Source of the DNA: an uncultured Alphaproteobacteria bacterium
GTDB taxonomy: Bacteria > Pseudomonadota > Alphaproteobacteria > RF32 > CAG-239
Length of the DNA: 64,000 nucleotides
Direction of reading: 5' to 3'
Assembly (NCBI GenBank): GCA_944391395.1
Contig: CALXTI010000004.1
Location: 1 to 64,000 of the forward strand
Below the pieces are notes generated by a model. That model ran no database searches and was not told the origin of the DNA. It was given only the letters and a program-made list of their open reading frames with translations. The translations under genes were made by a program, and so were the position numbers. Position 1 is the stretch's first letter. Every line of letters begins with the position of its first letter. This document shows positions 44,514-53,363 of the stretch, in pieces.

Positions 44514-45590
44514 ATGATAGTGTTGGGAATTGAAAGCAGTTGTGATGAAACCGCGGCCGCCATCGTTGATGAAAAGCGTGAAATTTTAGGTCAGTCGCTG
44601 CTTTCGCAGGAAGAACACAAAGTCTACGGCGGTGTTGTGCCGGAGATTGCCGCACGTGCGCATTTGGAACATATAGATGAAATTATAGAGTTTTGCGTGA
44701 AGCGTTCCGGTGTAAAATTAACGGATTTAGACGCTATCGCTGCCTCAAGCGGCCCCGGTTTGATTGGCGGGGTGGTAGTAGGTGTTATGGCGGCAAAAGC
44801 GTTGGCGTTGGCTTTGAACAAACCGTTTGTCGCTGTCAATCATTTGGAGGGGCATGCTTTGTGCGCCCGACTTTCCAACGATGTGGAATATCCGTATTTG
44901 TTGTTGCTGGTTTCCGGCGGCCATTGCCAGATTTTGGTTGTTAAAAACGTAGGCGAATATGAACGCTTGGGCACCACAATAGATGATGCCGCCGGTGAGG
45001 CTTTTGATAAAGTGGCAAAAATGCTGGGTCTGGGGTATCCCGGCGGCCCGATGATTGAAAAATCCGCCGCTGTCGGCGATGAAACGCGCTTTTCCCTGCC
45101 GCGGCCGCTTATCGGCTCCGATGATTGCAACTTGTCATTTTCCGGTTTAAAAACGGCGGTGCGTAAATTGATTGAATCCTATGCTCCCGACGGCGATTTA
45201 AATCATGCGGTAATTTCCGGCAAAGATATTGCCGATATTTGTGCCTGTTTCCAATACGCGGCAACGGATTGTCTTGTGCGCAAACTCAAAAGAGCCATCG
45301 GCATATTTAAACAAAAATATCCCAAAGGGCGTCATCTGGTGGTTTCCGGCGGTGTGGCTGCCAACACTTATTTGCGGGAAAAGTTGCGGATTTTGGCTGA
45401 TGAAAATGGCTTAGAATTTGCTGCGCCGCCGATTCGCTTTTGTACCGACAACGGTGTGATGGTGGCCTGGGCGGGGCTTGAACGATTCCGTGCTGGCTAT
45501 ACCGATTCGCTTGATTTTAAACCGCGTCCGCGCTGGCCGTTGGATGAAAACGCGCCCAAAGCGGCGGGCGCCGGCGGTGTCAAGGCTTAA
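44514..45590 (+). CDS. tsaD: tRNA N6-threonylcarbamoyladenosine synthase subunit TsaD
   Basis: TsaD transfers the threonylcarbamoyl group to A37 of ANN-decoding tRNAs, together with TsaB and TsaE. The ATG at 44514 (MIVLGIESSCDETAAAIV) gives 358 residues; a TTG five codons earlier is not needed. The metal-binding motif NHLEGHA (two histidines), the nucleotide segments LVSGGHCQIL and TIDDAAGEAFDKVAKMLGL, and VSGGVAANTYLRE are all present. tsaE lies 8 kb downstream in the same direction. nth follows after 12 bases. Confidence 0.96.
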   Translation: MIVLGIESSCDETAAAIVDEKREILGQSLLSQEEHKVYGGVVPEIAARAHLEHIDEIIEFCVKRSGVKLTDLDAIAASSGPGLIGGVVVGVMAAKALALALNKPFVAVNHLEGHALCARLSNDVEYPYLLLLVSGGHCQILVVKNVGEYERLGTTIDDAAGEAFDKVAKMLGLGYPGGPMIEKSAAVGDETRFSLPRPLIGSDDCNLSFSGLKTAVRKLIESYAPDGDLNHAVISGKDIADICACFQYAATDCLVRKLKRAIGIFKQKYPKGRHLVVSGGVAANTYLREKLRILADENGLEFAAPPIRFCTDNGVMVAWAGLERFRAGYTDSLDFKPRPRWPLDENAPKAAGAGGVKA

Positions 45591-45602
45591 AAAAGGAAGA
45601 AT

Positions 45603-46259
45603 ATGGAAAAGCAACAAACAAATCTTCGTCCGCCGAAAGAAACGTTGGAAATTATGGAAATTTTCAACAAAGAGGACCCTAACCCGCGTTGTGAGCTTAA
45701 TTTTAATAACGCTTATACTTTGCTGGTGGCGGTGGTGTTGTCGGCACAAAGCACCGATAAAGGCGTCAACCGCGCAACGGAAAAATTATTTGAAATTGCC
45801 GATACGCCGCAAAAAATGCTTGATTTGGGGATAGACGGCTTAAAAGAGTATATAAAGACCATCGGCTTATATAACAACAAAGCCAAGAGCATCATGTCAT
45901 TAAGCAAAGATTTGGTTGAAAAGTATAACGGCGAAGTTCCGCACGACCGTGAGGCTTTGGAAAAATTAGCCGGTGTCGGCCGCAAAACCGCAAATGTTGT
46001 GCTGAATGTGTGGTTTAATGAGCCGACTTTGGCGGTTGATACCCATGTTTTCAGAGTGGCGCACCGTTTGGACATGAGCCAAGGCAAAACGCCGCTGGAA
46101 GTTGAAAAAGATTTATTGAAAGTTTTACCGCCGGAATACGCCAAAAACGCCAATCACTGGCTGGTGTTGTTCGGCCGTTATATTTGCAAAGCTCAAAATC
46201 CGGACTGCCAAAATTGTCCGATAAAAACATATTGCCGCAGCAATGATAAGAGAGGTTAA
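45603..46259 (+). CDS. nth: Endonuclease III
   Basis: Nth removes oxidised pyrimidines from DNA and cuts the abasic site. The 218-residue protein has the helix-hairpin-helix with catalytic lysine LAGVGRKTANVVLNVWF (about residues 118-134), the catalytic aspartate in AVDTHVFRVAHRL, and the 4Fe-4S ligands C-x6-C-x2-C-x5-C at the end (CKAQNPDCQNCPIKTYC). It follows tsaD closely and ends just before the broken glycosyltransferase gene. Confidence 0.96.
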   Translation: MEKQQTNLRPPKETLEIMEIFNKEDPNPRCELNFNNAYTLLVAVVLSAQSTDKGVNRATEKLFEIADTPQKMLDLGIDGLKEYIKTIGLYNNKAKSIMSLSKDLVEKYNGEVPHDREALEKLAGVGRKTANVVLNVWFNEPTLAVDTHVFRVAHRLDMSQGKTPLEVEKDLLKVLPPEYAKNANHWLVLFGRYICKAQNPDCQNCPIKTYCRSNDKRG

Positions 46260-46260
46260 A

Positions 46261-47150
46261 ATGCCCGAAGTATCAGTGATTATTCCGGTTTATAACGGTG
46301 AAAAATATCTTAAAGAATGTTTGGACAGTGTTCTGGCGCAAACAATGTCTGACATTGAGGCCATATGCATCAATGACGGTTCAACTGATGATAGCTTAAA
46401 AATTTTGCAAGAATATCAAAATAAAGACCGCAGAATAAAAATCATAAACCAATCCAATCAAGGTCAGGCTGTTGCCCGCAATCGTGCATTTGCCGCGGCG
46501 GAAGGAAGATACATCGGTTATGTGGATTGCGACGACTGGATTCCGAAAGATTTTTATGAGAAACTATACAATGCGGCGGAAAAAACGGATGCCGACATTG
46601 CCGGTTGTAATATTGTTTCGGTAAAAGAAAATGAAACAAAGCATATGCTGAAGCTGAAAAAACAAAAAGTTTATCAAACCACGCCGGATAAATATAAAGC
46701 TTTTAACGTACCGAAGTTAAATTATATTTGGAACAAAATTTATATATTTGGAACAAAATTTATCGTCGGGATTTTATGCAAAAACACCATATATTTTTTC
46801 CCGAAGGAATGTTTTTTGAAGATATCTTATTTACACATCAGGCTTTAGATTGTTGTGCCAAAGCTGTCACGGTTCCCGACACCGTTTATTTTTACCGCCA
46901 AAATCCAGATTCGACGGTTAACACGATGAACGAAACAAAAGAACGCCAGTTCAAACAAGCGCTTATTGATGCGCAAAATTATGTTTGTGAAAAACAAATT
47001 AAAATCGATTTAAGCAAATATCCCCGCATAAGCAAACGGCGGATAAAGTTTTTGGGCATAAATATCGGCAAAGTGCAAGAGTGGCGGCATCTGAAAAAAT
47101 ATCATCTTTTCGGCATAAAAGTTTTTCAAAAGCAAAAGCCGCATACTTGA
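46261..47150 (+). pseudogene. Family 2 glycosyltransferase, frame broken by a 20-bp duplication
   Basis: The start at 46261 follows AGAGG. The first part is a GT-A glycosyltransferase: VSVIIPVYNGEKYLKECLDS, INDGSTDDSLKIL, and YVDCDDWIPKDFYEKL with the D-x-D-type metal motif. The frame shifts at a perfect 20-base tandem duplication (46724-46763), then stops at 46846-46848. Removing one copy restores one frame through NKIYRRDFMQKHHIFFPEGM to 47150, giving 289 residues, a normal length for the family. As it stands, the product would be 195 residues with a wrong tail. It may be a recent inactivation, a slippage on/off switch, or an assembly error. Confidence 0.85.
46724..46763. repeat. Perfect 20-base tandem duplication inside the glycosyltransferase gene
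   Basis: The unit ATATTTGGAACAAAATTTAT occurs at 46724-46743 and again at 46744-46763. Because 20 is not a multiple of three, the second copy shifts the reading frame. Confidence 0.97.
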
Positions 47151-47201
47151 TATTTTTCTAAAACCGTCCTACATTTTACTTTGGTAACAAAAGGAGCGGT
47201 T

Positions 47202-47645
47202 ATGGACAATCTGCCGTTGTTAAAAGACATACATTTACCTGAAGAGGTGTCGGCTTTTCCGCCTGGATACGGCTGGGGAGTGATTGCCGGTGCGTTGGTT
47301 TTATTGTACGCCTTTTACCGTTTGTTTCGATATGCAAAAACCAAAAGTAAAAAATACTACGCCTTAAAACTTTTGCAAAACGCAAAAGCGGACAATTTAT
47401 CATCGGCGCGGCAGATTTCGGAAATTTTGCGCCGGATTTGCGTTTATAAATATAGAGAGGCTGCTTCTTTGTTCGGAAAAGAGTGGATAGATTTTTTAAA
47501 TACCAAAAGCCGCGCTAAAATAACAAAATCCGCTGCCGAATTGCTTGTTTATGCCCCGTATATGCCTCAATCCGAGCGTTTTAAATCCGAAGATTACCAG
47601 CAATTAAAAACTTTTGCCAAAAACTGGATAGGAGAAAATTTATGA
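47202..47645 (+). CDS. DUF4381 protein of the Bat operon
   Basis: The ATG at 47202 follows AAAGGAGCGG (147 residues). LPLLKDIHLPEEVSAFPPGY matches the DUF4381 start ('l.dI..P..v~~wP.apgW'). A membrane helix follows (about 27-46), then a helical cytoplasmic region with EILRRICVYKYREAA and EWIDFLN, also typical. DUF4381 proteins are usually encoded between DUF58 and the VWA-protein genes of MoxR-Bat operons. Here it is the first gene; no MoxR or DUF58 gene precedes it. It overlaps batA by 4 bases. Confidence 0.8.
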   Translation: MDNLPLLKDIHLPEEVSAFPPGYGWGVIAGALVLLYAFYRLFRYAKTKSKKYYALKLLQNAKADNLSSARQISEILRRICVYKYREAASLFGKEWIDFLNTKSRAKITKSAAELLVYAPYMPQSERFKSEDYQQLKTFAKNWIGENL

Positions 47646-48652
47646 TTGTATTTCTCTATCCGTTTATGATTGTTTTGCTGTTATTGCCGTTTTTGGTGCG
47701 CTATCTGCTGCCGGCGGTACGCGGTATATACGGTGATGCGTTAAGAGTTCCGTTTATAAAAGATTTTGCACGGATTGAGGCTCTGCAAAAAAACGGAGTT
47801 TCATCACCGTCTGTGTCGCCGAAATCAAAAAGCGCCTTTTGGGGTTTGTTTGCCCTCTGGATTTTGCTTGTTTTGGCGGCAATGCGTCCGCAACAAATCG
47901 GTGAGCCGATTCGCTTAAAAAACGACAGTCGAGACATTTTGATGATTTTGGATATTTCCACATCCATGCTGGAAACGGATTTTTCTTATCAAGGCAAACG
48001 GTTGGATAGATTAACTGCGGTTAAAGCGGTGGCATCCGACTTTATCAAAAAGCGCCCGGCAGATAGGGTGGGGTTGATTTTGTTTGGCACTAGAGCGTAT
48101 TTGCAAGTGCCGTTGACCTTTGACAAGTCTTCGCTTGATGAGGTCTTATGGTCCATGGAGGCTGGTATGGCGGGAAATTCCACATCCGTCGGTGATGCTT
48201 TGGGTTTGGCTCTCAAAAGCTTACGGCAAGAAGAAAAAACGGCTGACAAGCAAAACAAAATCATTATTTTATTAACCGACGGCGAAAGCAACGACGGAAG
48301 CCTGAGTTTGCCGCAAGCGATAGATTTGGCCGAAAAAGAGGGCGTAAAAGTCTATACCATAGGTGTTGGCGGCGGCAGTTTTTCGTTGGCTAACGCTTTT
48401 TTTGGCATAAAAAATTCGCCGCTTGATGAAGAAAGCTTAAAAACACTGGCAGAAAAAACCAAAGGACGATATTTTCGCGCCGATGATTTAAAAGGTTTGG
48501 TCGGTGTGTATCAGGCGATTGATCAACTGGAACCCGAAAATCGTGAACAAAATTTTGTTTATCCGCGGCAGGAGCTTTATTATTGGCCTTTGTTGGCTGC
48601 GTTTGTCTTGGCGTCAATGATGGCTTATGCATATAGGAGACGGCGGGCATGA
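47642..48652 (+). CDS. batA: BatA-like von Willebrand factor A protein
   Basis: A 336-residue inner-membrane protein: two N-terminal membrane helices (about 5-25 and 64-82), a VWA domain (about 97-290) and a C-terminal helix (about 312-330). The metal-ion-dependent adhesion site is intact: D104-x-S106-x-S108 in LDISTSM, then LTDGESNDG. BatA proteins form periplasm-facing complexes with BatB-D; in Bacteroides the operon supports aerotolerance. It overlaps both neighbours by 4 bases, so the operon is tightly coupled. Confidence 0.88.
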   Translation: MIVFLYPFMIVLLLLPFLVRYLLPAVRGIYGDALRVPFIKDFARIEALQKNGVSSPSVSPKSKSAFWGLFALWILLVLAAMRPQQIGEPIRLKNDSRDILMILDISTSMLETDFSYQGKRLDRLTAVKAVASDFIKKRPADRVGLILFGTRAYLQVPLTFDKSSLDEVLWSMEAGMAGNSTSVGDALGLALKSLRQEEKTADKQNKIIILLTDGESNDGSLSLPQAIDLAEKEGVKVYTIGVGGGSFSLANAFFGIKNSPLDEESLKTLAEKTKGRYFRADDLKGLVGVYQAIDQLEPENREQNFVYPRQELYYWPLLAAFVLASMMAYAYRRRRA

Positions 48653-50367
48653 ACGATTTTTTTAGTGAGTTTGTCTTCAATTTTCATTTTTTGCGCCCGT
48701 GGCTGTTGCTTTTGCTGCTTGTTCCCGCGACGTTTTATTTTGTTTTATTTAAAAACGACGCCAATTTAAGCAGTTGGGAAAAAGTCTGCGATAAAAAACT
48801 TTTGGACTTTTTGTTGATAAAAGGGGATAACGGCCGCCGCAAATTCAGCGTGTTTTTGATTTATGCCGGCTTGGTTTTCAGCGTGATTGCCGCCGTCGGT
48901 CCGACATGGCAAAAAGAAGAGCAGGCGCTTTTGCTTAATAATAAACCGGTTATGATTTTGCTTAATTTATCAACCGATATGCAACAGTCTGATTTATCGC
49001 CGAACCGTTTGACCAGAGCCAAGATGGAAATAAAAACCTTGCTGGAGCAAAAAGGTGTGGCGGATGCCGAAAGCGGCTTGATAGTTTATACCGCGGAGCC
49101 GTTTATGATTTCACCGTTGTCAGATGATGCGGGGTTGATTACCAATTTGCTGCCGGCGATAAATTTTGACATTATGCCGCTAAACGGCGACCGTCCGGAC
49201 AGAGCCATCAATATGGCGGCAGAAAAAATCAAAGCGGCGGGCTATAATCACGGTGATATTATCTTGTTTGCCGCCGCGGCCGGAACGGATTTTTCGGCGG
49301 CGTTGAAAGCGGCCGAAAAAGCGGCTGCCGCCGGCATACGGGTCAACACGGTCAACGTTTCTGCAAAATCTTCGACCGGCCTGACCCGGCTGGCTGCTGC
49401 TGGACAAGGTGTCGCAAGCACGTTTGCGGATATCGGCAAAATCATGCAACGATTGAACAATCAGGATTTGGGCAATAAAAAAGAAAGCGATAACATGTCG
49501 GAAAGTTGGCGCGATTTCGGTTATTATCTGCTTTTTGTGCCGCTTTTGTGTTGTCTTTATTTTTTCCGCCGCGGGTTATGGCTTGTTGTTCTGACAACAA
49601 TAATAGCAACGCCTGCATCGGCGGGATTTTTCTTCAATGATAATCAGGAGGCGATGAAACTTTATGAACAAGGGCAATACGCCAAAGCTGCCGAACAATT
49701 TAAGCATGAGCAATGGAAAGCTTCTTCATGGTATCGTGCCGGTGATTATGTTCGTGCCGCCGATTCTTTTTCCAAGGCCAAAGACACCGAAAGTTTGTAT
49801 AATTACGGCAATGCTTTGGCCAAAAGCGGCAAGATTGAAGAAGCTATAAAACAATACGAGGAAGTCTTAAAACAAAATCCGCAACATGAAGATGCAAAAT
49901 ATAATTTGGAATATTTAAAACAGCAGCAGCAACAGCAACAAAATCAACAACAGCAACAGAATCAGGATAAAGATGAGCAACAGAAACAACAAAACTCTGC
50001 TGATAATCAACAACAAAATCAAGACGAGCAACAGAACAATCAACCGCAAACGCCGCAAGAAGATTCTTCTTCCGAAAATCAACAACAAAAGCAACAAGCT
50101 CAATCTTCGGTAAATTCCGAAGAAACCGAAGATAAAAATCAAAACGAAGATTCCGACACGCCGCAGCAAAACAAGCAAAATCCTTCTCAAACGGCGGAAG
50201 AGCAGCGCCAACAAACCGCGCCGGCCAAAGAGGGGGAGAAAGATGAAAAATATGACGAGGAAGCACAGGCACGCGCTCAACAATTCCGAGAAATTCCCGA
50301 AGATAAAGGCGGACTTTTACGGGCTTTTATTTACAAAGAATACATAAAGAACAGGTATGGAGATTAA
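48649..50367 (+). CDS. BatB-BatC fusion: degenerate VWA domain plus TPR and Q-rich tail
   Basis: A 572-residue protein. Two N-terminal helices and a VWA-like domain (about 95-270) resemble BatB, but the metal site reads N106-x-S108-x-D110 (LLNLSTDMQQSDL) instead of D-x-S-x-S, and the later TDG motif is absent. Two membrane helices follow (about 288-325), then a TPR region (about 335-420; YNYGNALAKSGKIEEAIKQY) as in BatC. Residues 425-530 are almost all Q, N, E, D and S, encoded by CAA/CAG runs. BatB and BatC are separate in many species and fused in others. The VWA domain probably binds no metal. Confidence 0.83.
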   Translation: MNDFFSEFVFNFHFLRPWLLLLLLVPATFYFVLFKNDANLSSWEKVCDKKLLDFLLIKGDNGRRKFSVFLIYAGLVFSVIAAVGPTWQKEEQALLLNNKPVMILLNLSTDMQQSDLSPNRLTRAKMEIKTLLEQKGVADAESGLIVYTAEPFMISPLSDDAGLITNLLPAINFDIMPLNGDRPDRAINMAAEKIKAAGYNHGDIILFAAAAGTDFSAALKAAEKAAAAGIRVNTVNVSAKSSTGLTRLAAAGQGVASTFADIGKIMQRLNNQDLGNKKESDNMSESWRDFGYYLLFVPLLCCLYFFRRGLWLVVLTTIIATPASAGFFFNDNQEAMKLYEQGQYAKAAEQFKHEQWKASSWYRAGDYVRAADSFSKAKDTESLYNYGNALAKSGKIEEAIKQYEEVLKQNPQHEDAKYNLEYLKQQQQQQQNQQQQQNQDKDEQQKQQNSADNQQQNQDEQQNNQPQTPQEDSSSENQQQKQQAQSSVNSEETEDKNQNEDSDTPQQNKQNPSQTAEEQRQQTAPAKEGEKDEKYDEEAQARAQQFREIPEDKGGLLRAFIYKEYIKNRYGD

Positions 50368-50368
50368 A

Positions 50369-52180
50369 ATGCACAAGAAATTTATTTTAGCTTTTATCTT
50401 TATAATGTTAACGAGCATGAACGCCCATGCCGCAACATTGTCGGTATCGGTTGATAAAACGACGATACCGTTGGGAGAAGCTTTTACTTTGGTCATAAAC
50501 GCCGATGAAAATCTTAACGAAAGTCCGGATTTAAGTGTTTTGCGGAAAGATTTTAAGGTTTATTCCACATCCGTTTCCCGCCAAAATTATATTATCAACG
50601 GCCAAAGCGAAGCTTCCGTTACTTGGAAAATCGGTCTTGTGGCGTTAAATGAAGGCAGTCAGGAAATTCCGGCTATTTCGGTTGGTAAAGATAAAACACC
50701 GGCGGTAAAAATCAATGTTGTCGGTGCCTCAACGGCAACGTCTGATAATTCGGATTCGGCATCGGCGCCTGCCATGCAAAATGAACAGGTTGCGACATCG
50801 GCCAAATATGGCATCAGAGCCTTTATTGAAAACAATGAAAAACCGCATTATGTTCAGCAACAAATAACTTATAACGTGGTCATAAGCGATGACGGAAGTT
50901 TAGCCGGTGGCGAACCGGTTTTTGATGCAAACGCCGTGGGTGATTGGATAATCAAAAGTCTTGACCGTCCGCAAACCGTTATGAAAACGGCGAATGGCAA
51001 AAAGGTAAGAGAAACAACATTTAAATATGCTTTGTTTGCGCAAAAAAGCGGCGATTTGATGATACCGCAAGTGTGGTTTAACGGTTACACGCTCCAACCG
51101 GAAAGCTCTGACGATATTGACGCTTTCAGCCAGGATATTTTTAATTTTACTATAAAAATGCCGTCTTTGTTTAATATCGAAAAACCGGTATCTCTCCGGG
51201 CGCCTGCCAAAGAAATTAATATTCTGCCGGTGCCGGAAAATTATCCCGACAAATGGTGGCTTCCGGCTGAAAAAGTGGTTTTAAGCGCCAAATGGCCGGA
51301 CGGGATGCCGCAATTTAAGGCCGGAGAAGCTTTTCGGCGGGAAATAACTTTACAGGTTATCGGGGTAACGGAAAATCAACTGCCGGACATTAATCTTCCG
51401 CAAACGACGGATTTTCGCCAATATCCGGAAAAGCCGACGCGCCGTTCAGGTGTGATAAAAAACAAATTTGCCGCGGAAGAAAAAATCATTAACGTTTACA
51501 TTCCTGAAAAAAGCGGTCGCTTAACCTTGCCGGAAATAACGGTGAACTGGTATAATACGCAAACCGGAACATTTGAAAAAGCAGTTGTTCCGGCCGAAAA
51601 AATCAACGTTGCCGACAATCCGCAAATGACCGTTTTGACTGATGAGGCAAACAATACCGCCGTTGCCGTTTCTGACAACGCAACGTTTGAGCCCGAAAAA
51701 AACACGCCTGAAAAGATTATACCGTCGGTTGTTTCCGAAGAAAGTTCTCTTACTCCGGGGTCGAACGGATTTTTTTATTTAATTTTGTTTACGGTTTTTG
51801 CCATTGGTATATTTATCGGTTGGATATTGTTTCATCGGCGCGATAAAGGCGGCAAGCCGCAATGCGAAATGCGTCAATTTCCGGATTTTTTGATAAAAAA
51901 GGCTTATCAAGACGATTTTCGAGCTTTGCGCGACGGTTTGGTTGCTTGGGCAATAGGTTTTTATCCGGAACATCGGATAAACAATTTAAAAGATGTGGCT
52001 TTAGCCGCAAATAATCCGCAATTTTCCGCGCAGATAGACATTATTTTGGCCAAACTTTACAATCCGCAGGATGAATCTTTATGGAATCCGAAAATTTTTA
52101 GCGATATTTTAAAAGATTTGATAAAAAATAAAAATAGAACTGCAAAGGAAAATCCGCCGCTGCCGCCCTTGTACGGTTAA
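50369..52180 (+). CDS. batD: BatD-like protein
   Basis: The ATG at 50369, 7 bases after GGAG, gives 603 residues; an ATG at 50357 overlaps the Shine-Dalgarno sequence and is less likely. A signal peptide (cut after NAHA) leads to repeated beta-rich domains: LSVSVDKTTIPLGEAFTLVI (about 22-120), KYGIRAFIENNEKPHYVQQQ (about 140-280), FRREITLQVIGVTENQLPDI (about 320-420). A membrane helix at about 468-490 is followed by a cytoplasmic helical tail. This is the BatD ('oxygen tolerance') layout. It is the last gene of the Bat operon. Confidence 0.85.
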   Translation: MHKKFILAFIFIMLTSMNAHAATLSVSVDKTTIPLGEAFTLVINADENLNESPDLSVLRKDFKVYSTSVSRQNYIINGQSEASVTWKIGLVALNEGSQEIPAISVGKDKTPAVKINVVGASTATSDNSDSASAPAMQNEQVATSAKYGIRAFIENNEKPHYVQQQITYNVVISDDGSLAGGEPVFDANAVGDWIIKSLDRPQTVMKTANGKKVRETTFKYALFAQKSGDLMIPQVWFNGYTLQPESSDDIDAFSQDIFNFTIKMPSLFNIEKPVSLRAPAKEINILPVPENYPDKWWLPAEKVVLSAKWPDGMPQFKAGEAFRREITLQVIGVTENQLPDINLPQTTDFRQYPEKPTRRSGVIKNKFAAEEKIINVYIPEKSGRLTLPEITVNWYNTQTGTFEKAVVPAEKINVADNPQMTVLTDEANNTAVAVSDNATFEPEKNTPEKIIPSVVSEESSLTPGSNGFFYLILFTVFAIGIFIGWILFHRRDKGGKPQCEMRQFPDFLIKKAYQDDFRALRDGLVAWAIGFYPEHRINNLKDVALAANNPQFSAQIDIILAKLYNPQDESLWNPKIFSDILKDLIKNKNRTAKENPPLPPLYG

Positions 52181-52211
52181 AAGCGCCAAAAAAAGCCCTT
52201 GCAGGAAAATA

Positions 52212-52240
52212 TTGCAATATTGATTTTTATGTGTTCTAAT
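52212..52240 (+). promoter_or_regulatory. Promoter of the nuclease-like gene
   Basis: TTGCAA (52212-52217), a 17-base spacer and TCTAAT (52235-52240) form a good sigma70-type promoter 29 bases before the gene. Confidence 0.55.
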
Positions 52241-52268
52241 TGAACCGACAACAACATAAGGATATGCC

Positions 52269-53333
52269 ATGTTTTTCTTGAAGAAAGTGTTTTTGGGCTT
52301 AGGGCTGTTAGGTGTTATTTATCTTGGTAGTTCCGGTACGCAAAGCAATAGTTTGTTTATGCAAGGAATGGGATTTGTCGGCCTGCTGATTGGCTTGATA
52401 ATTTTATATGTCTTTGGCCGAATGGTTTGGAAAGGCTTGGGCTGTTTGCCGTCATTTTTAATTTTAGCCGCGGTGGTTTTGTTTATGATGTATGCACTCG
52501 GCATGTTTAACAACGGTTTAAGCGGCATCGGACAACACGTCATGCAGTTTGTCGGTTATGATTCGGCAGAGCAGCAAACAACATCTTCGGACGCGGCGTT
52601 GTTGCCTGAAATGCCGGAACAAGAGTTTTCCGAAGAATTTTCCGCGCCGGAAAAAATGCCAAAACCGGAAGAAGATACGGATGATGCGGATTCAATCGAA
52701 GGTGCAAGTGCCGATTTGTTCGGCGGCGCTCCGAGCGAGGTCTCCGAACCGGAAGAAAAACCGGCAAAAGAAAAACCCGGAATGGTGGAAAATATGTTTT
52801 CTGCCATTATGGGCGGCACAAAAGAAAAAGAACAACCCAAACCTTTTAATCCGAATGATTATCCGGTTATATACGGTTCTGCCCGCGTTATCAACGGTGA
52901 TACGTTGGAAATATACGGTAAATATTTTCAACTGTTCGGTGTTGATGCGCCGGAATCAAATCAAACCTGTGCCAACCGACAAGGGCGGTCATACAACTGT
53001 GGTCGGGAAGCGGCGATGTGGCTGAAAAACTGGATTGGCAACGGCGAATTGGAATGCCATGTTTTGCAGCAAGATACCAAAGGCAACATGGTCGGCACTT
53101 GTTCTTACGGACCATATGATTTGGGCGCGGCGTTGGTCAATGCCGGATGGGCGGTGGCCTACACCAAATATACGGACATTTATTATCCTTATGAAATACA
53201 GGCACAGCAAAATCGCCGCGGTTTGTGGCAGGGAACGTTTTACAAACCGTGGGATTGGCGCAAATTGCAGTCCAGGAAAGCAAAAATCAAAGTTATTCGT
53301 CCGAAAGAGCGCAAAAAAACGATTTTCAACTAA
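52269..53333 (+). CDS. Membrane protein with degenerate thermonuclease (SNase) domain
   Basis: A 354-residue protein. Three hydrophobic helices lie at about 5-20, 30-50 and 60-80, then an acidic, proline-rich linker (about 100-195), then an SNase fold (about 200-335): VINGDTLEIYGKYFQLFGVDAPES, GREAAMWLKNWI, DLGAALVNAGWAVAY, QNRRGLWQGTFYKPWDWRKL. Compared with staphylococcal nuclease and alphaproteobacterial relatives, the two catalytic arginines are replaced (Q221 and N273) and the first calcium aspartate is N209, while E229 stays. Catalysis is doubtful. Four cysteines in the domain (CANRQGRSYNC, ELEC, GTC) suggest an oxidising, periplasmic location. Confidence 0.83.
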   Translation: MFFLKKVFLGLGLLGVIYLGSSGTQSNSLFMQGMGFVGLLIGLIILYVFGRMVWKGLGCLPSFLILAAVVLFMMYALGMFNNGLSGIGQHVMQFVGYDSAEQQTTSSDAALLPEMPEQEFSEEFSAPEKMPKPEEDTDDADSIEGASADLFGGAPSEVSEPEEKPAKEKPGMVENMFSAIMGGTKEKEQPKPFNPNDYPVIYGSARVINGDTLEIYGKYFQLFGVDAPESNQTCANRQGRSYNCGREAAMWLKNWIGNGELECHVLQQDTKGNMVGTCSYGPYDLGAALVNAGWAVAYTKYTDIYYPYEIQAQQNRRGLWQGTFYKPWDWRKLQSRKAKIKVIRPKERKKTIFN

Positions 53334-53363
53334 GAACACGCGTTCTGGAAAGTGCAGCCGAAC

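Noticed and set aside
49915-50230. CAA/CAG repeats considered as a CRISPR-like or other DNA repeat array
   Set aside because: There are no spacers; the repeats are codons of a Q-rich protein tract in frame with BatBC.
49844-50283. Leucine- and valine-rich minus-strand open frames opposite the Q-rich tract
   Set aside because: They arise because complement of CAA/CAG codons reads as hydrophobic codons; no start signals support them.
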